Positions 62,931-64,000 of a stretch of 64,000 bases of DNA are shown one piece after another (position 1 is the first letter of the stretch; the number at the start of each line of letters is the position of its first letter). The notes under the pieces were generated by a model. That model was given only the letters and a program-made list of their open reading frames with translations. It searched no databases and was not told the DNA's origin. The translations under genes and the position numbers were made by a program. The DNA comes from Streptosporangium saharense (GTDB lineage Bacteria > Actinomycetota > Actinomycetes > Streptosporangiales > Streptosporangiaceae), in NCBI RefSeq assembly GCF_014203715.1, contig NZ_JACHJP010000013.1, positions 124,001 to 188,000 of the forward strand, read 5' to 3'.

Positions 62931-63635
62931 ATGATGGTGACCGTACTGACGGGGGCGGGCATCTCCACCGAATCTGGCATCCCTGACTATCGCGGCCCAA
63001 GCGGTCTGTGGCGTGCGGATCCGGACCAGGAGAAGCTCGTCACCTATCACTGGTACATGGGGGATCCCGAGATCAGGCGGCGCTCGTGGCTGTTCCGCCG
63101 CGACAGCCCCGCCTGGAAGGCCGAGCCGAACCCCGCCCACCACGCCCTGGCCGCACTGCCCGACGCCTGGATCGTCACGCAGAACGTGGACGGCCTGCAC
63201 CAGCGGGCCGGTTCACCGCGGGAACGGGTGCTCGAACTGCACGGCAACATGTTCGGCGCGGTGTGCACCTCGTGCGGGGCGGCCTCGATGACGTCGGAGG
63301 CGATCGAGCGCATCCTGGCGGGGGAGGACGACCCGGCCTGCCACGCCTGCGGCGGCATCCTGAAGACCACGACCGTGATGTTCGGCCAGTCCCTCGACCA
63401 GGCCGTCCTCGCCAGGGCGGTCGAGGCGGCCAGGGGGTGCGAGGTGTTCGTCGTCGTGGGGACCTCTCTTCAGGTACGGCCCGCGGCCACCCTGGTCTCG
63501 ATCGCGGCGGAGGCGGGCGCCAGGGTGGTCATCGTCAACGGTGAGCCGACGGCCTACGACCACATGGCGGACGAGGTCATCCACGATCCGATCGGCGTGG
63601 CCGTACCCCGGCTGTGTGCCTCGCTCGCCGACTGA
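62931..63635 (+). CDS. NAD-dependent protein deacylase (sirtuin)
   Basis: A 234-residue Sir2 enzyme removing acetyl or longer acyl groups from lysines using NAD. GAGISTESGIPDYRG (residues 8-22) and the catalytic His in ELHGNMF are present, with TQNVDGLHQRAG between, and the zinc ribbon Cys pairs CTSC and CHAC. The GTSLQV and VIVNGEP strands end the fold. ATG 62931 has TACGAT six bases upstream, suggesting a leaderless message. CobB-like; acyl preference not decided. Confidence 0.94.
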   Translation: MMVTVLTGAGISTESGIPDYRGPSGLWRADPDQEKLVTYHWYMGDPEIRRRSWLFRRDSPAWKAEPNPAHHALAALPDAWIVTQNVDGLHQRAGSPRERVLELHGNMFGAVCTSCGAASMTSEAIERILAGEDDPACHACGGILKTTTVMFGQSLDQAVLARAVEAARGCEVFVVVGTSLQVRPAATLVSIAAEAGARVVIVNGEPTAYDHMADEVIHDPIGVAVPRLCASLAD

Positions 63636-63723
63636 CGGCGGTCTGGGGGCGAGGGTTTGAGGTGAGGGCAACCTGTCGGGACGGTAAGTGCCCAGATGAT
63701 TACAGTGCGTACAGGATGGGACA

Positions 63724-63744
63724 CGTCCCGTAACGGACGGGACG
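63724..63744. promoter_or_regulatory. 8-bp inverted repeat upstream of the last gene
   Basis: CGTCCCGT-AACGG-ACGGGACG is a perfect 8-base inverted repeat 55 bases before the GTG at 63800. An operator is likely. Confidence 0.5.
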
Positions 63745-63799
63745 GAAACAGGTCATCTGGGGGCCGAGATTCCCCAGCGAACGTGTCCCAAGGAGCACT

Positions 63800-64000
63800 G
63801 TGAAGAGAGTTCTTTTCGTGTCCGCGCTCACCGCGGGAATCGTCGCGATCACCACGGGCGCGGCCTACGCCTCGCAGTACATCGCCTACGAGGGCCGGGG
63901 CTTCACCGGCAGGTCCGTCGTCATCGACGCGTGCGGGCCGTCCAACATCCCCTACCACGGCTCCTACAAGTGGTACGGCGACGGCCAGTCGGGGCGGATG
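63800..64000 (+). CDS. Secreted beta/gamma-crystallin-like protein, 3' end outside the window
   Basis: The first 67 codons of a secreted protein. A signal peptide (KRVLFVSALTAGIVAITTGAAYA) precedes YEGRGFTGRSVVIDACGPSNIP and YKWYGDGQSGRM, which resembles the Greek-key start of microbial beta/gamma-crystallin or metalloproteinase-inhibitor-like domains. GTG 63800 follows AAGGAG. The rest lies beyond the window. Confidence 0.68.
   Translation, partial: MKRVLFVSALTAGIVAITTGAAYASQYIAYEGRGFTGRSVVIDACGPSNIPYHGSYKWYGDGQSGRM

Overview
The window is high-GC actinobacterial chromosome, most likely from the Streptosporangiaceae or close relatives such as Streptosporangium, Nonomuraea or Sphaerisporangium. 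The evidence is G/C-biased codon use, many GTG and TTG starts, the order nadB-nadC-coaX-lysS-lsr2-clpC, a short GNAT-type ArgA, an actinobacterial-type EtfD, DisA, an LLM oxidoreductase and a c-di-AMP riboswitch of the actinobacterial type. No rRNA, tRNA, CRISPR array, insertion sequence or prophage was seen. The first and last genes are cut by the window edges.

Layout. 1-8 kb: end of a type B carboxylesterase, panD, an ABC/FtsX exporter pair, a PPOX-fold protein, a divergent TetR/SDR pair and a lipoprotein. 8-13 kb: a fused nadB-nadC gene overlapping coaX, then lysS. 13-22 kb: small HTH protein, NlpC/P60 hydrolase behind a c-di-AMP riboswitch, argA-like acetyltransferase, an RDD membrane protein with a Tyr-Gly-Gln repeat tail, lsr2 and clpC. 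22-28 kb: orphan eboE, a secreted protein, then mutY converging on disA and radA. 28-35 kb: MmyB-type regulator and a six-gene peptide-type ABC transporter/LLM oxidoreductase operon. 35-43 kb: merR-trxA, methyltransferase, TIM-barrel protein plus TetR, etfD, an unknown protein plus GT4 glycosyltransferase, csoR. 43-50 kb: unknown proteins, gamma-carbonic anhydrase, DivIVA-like coiled coil, GntR, VanZ, dienelactone hydrolase and a DUF433/PIN-like toxin-antitoxin pair. 51-58 kb: an IclR-controlled, tightly overlapping eight-gene operon for 3-hydroxyanthranilate degradation. 58-64 kb: secreted proteins, YjbR and DUF2293 proteins, pyruvate oxidase and a divergent sirtuin.

How the parts work together. 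The 51-58 kb operon encodes every step from 3-hydroxyanthranilate to pyruvate and acetyl-CoA, but the upstream tryptophan/kynurenine genes are absent here. Its first intermediate (ACMS) cyclises spontaneously to quinolinate, the substrate of the NadC half of the NadB-NadC fusion. DisA makes c-di-AMP, and the riboswitch before the NlpC/P60 gene should sense it. panD and coaX both serve CoA synthesis. The most noteworthy signals are the nadB-nadC fusion with a preserved internal ribosome-binding site, the near absence of CTCGAG (only one, intergenic) with CTT-GAG used instead, seven genes that look leaderless, and several palindromic operators next to uncharacterised genes.
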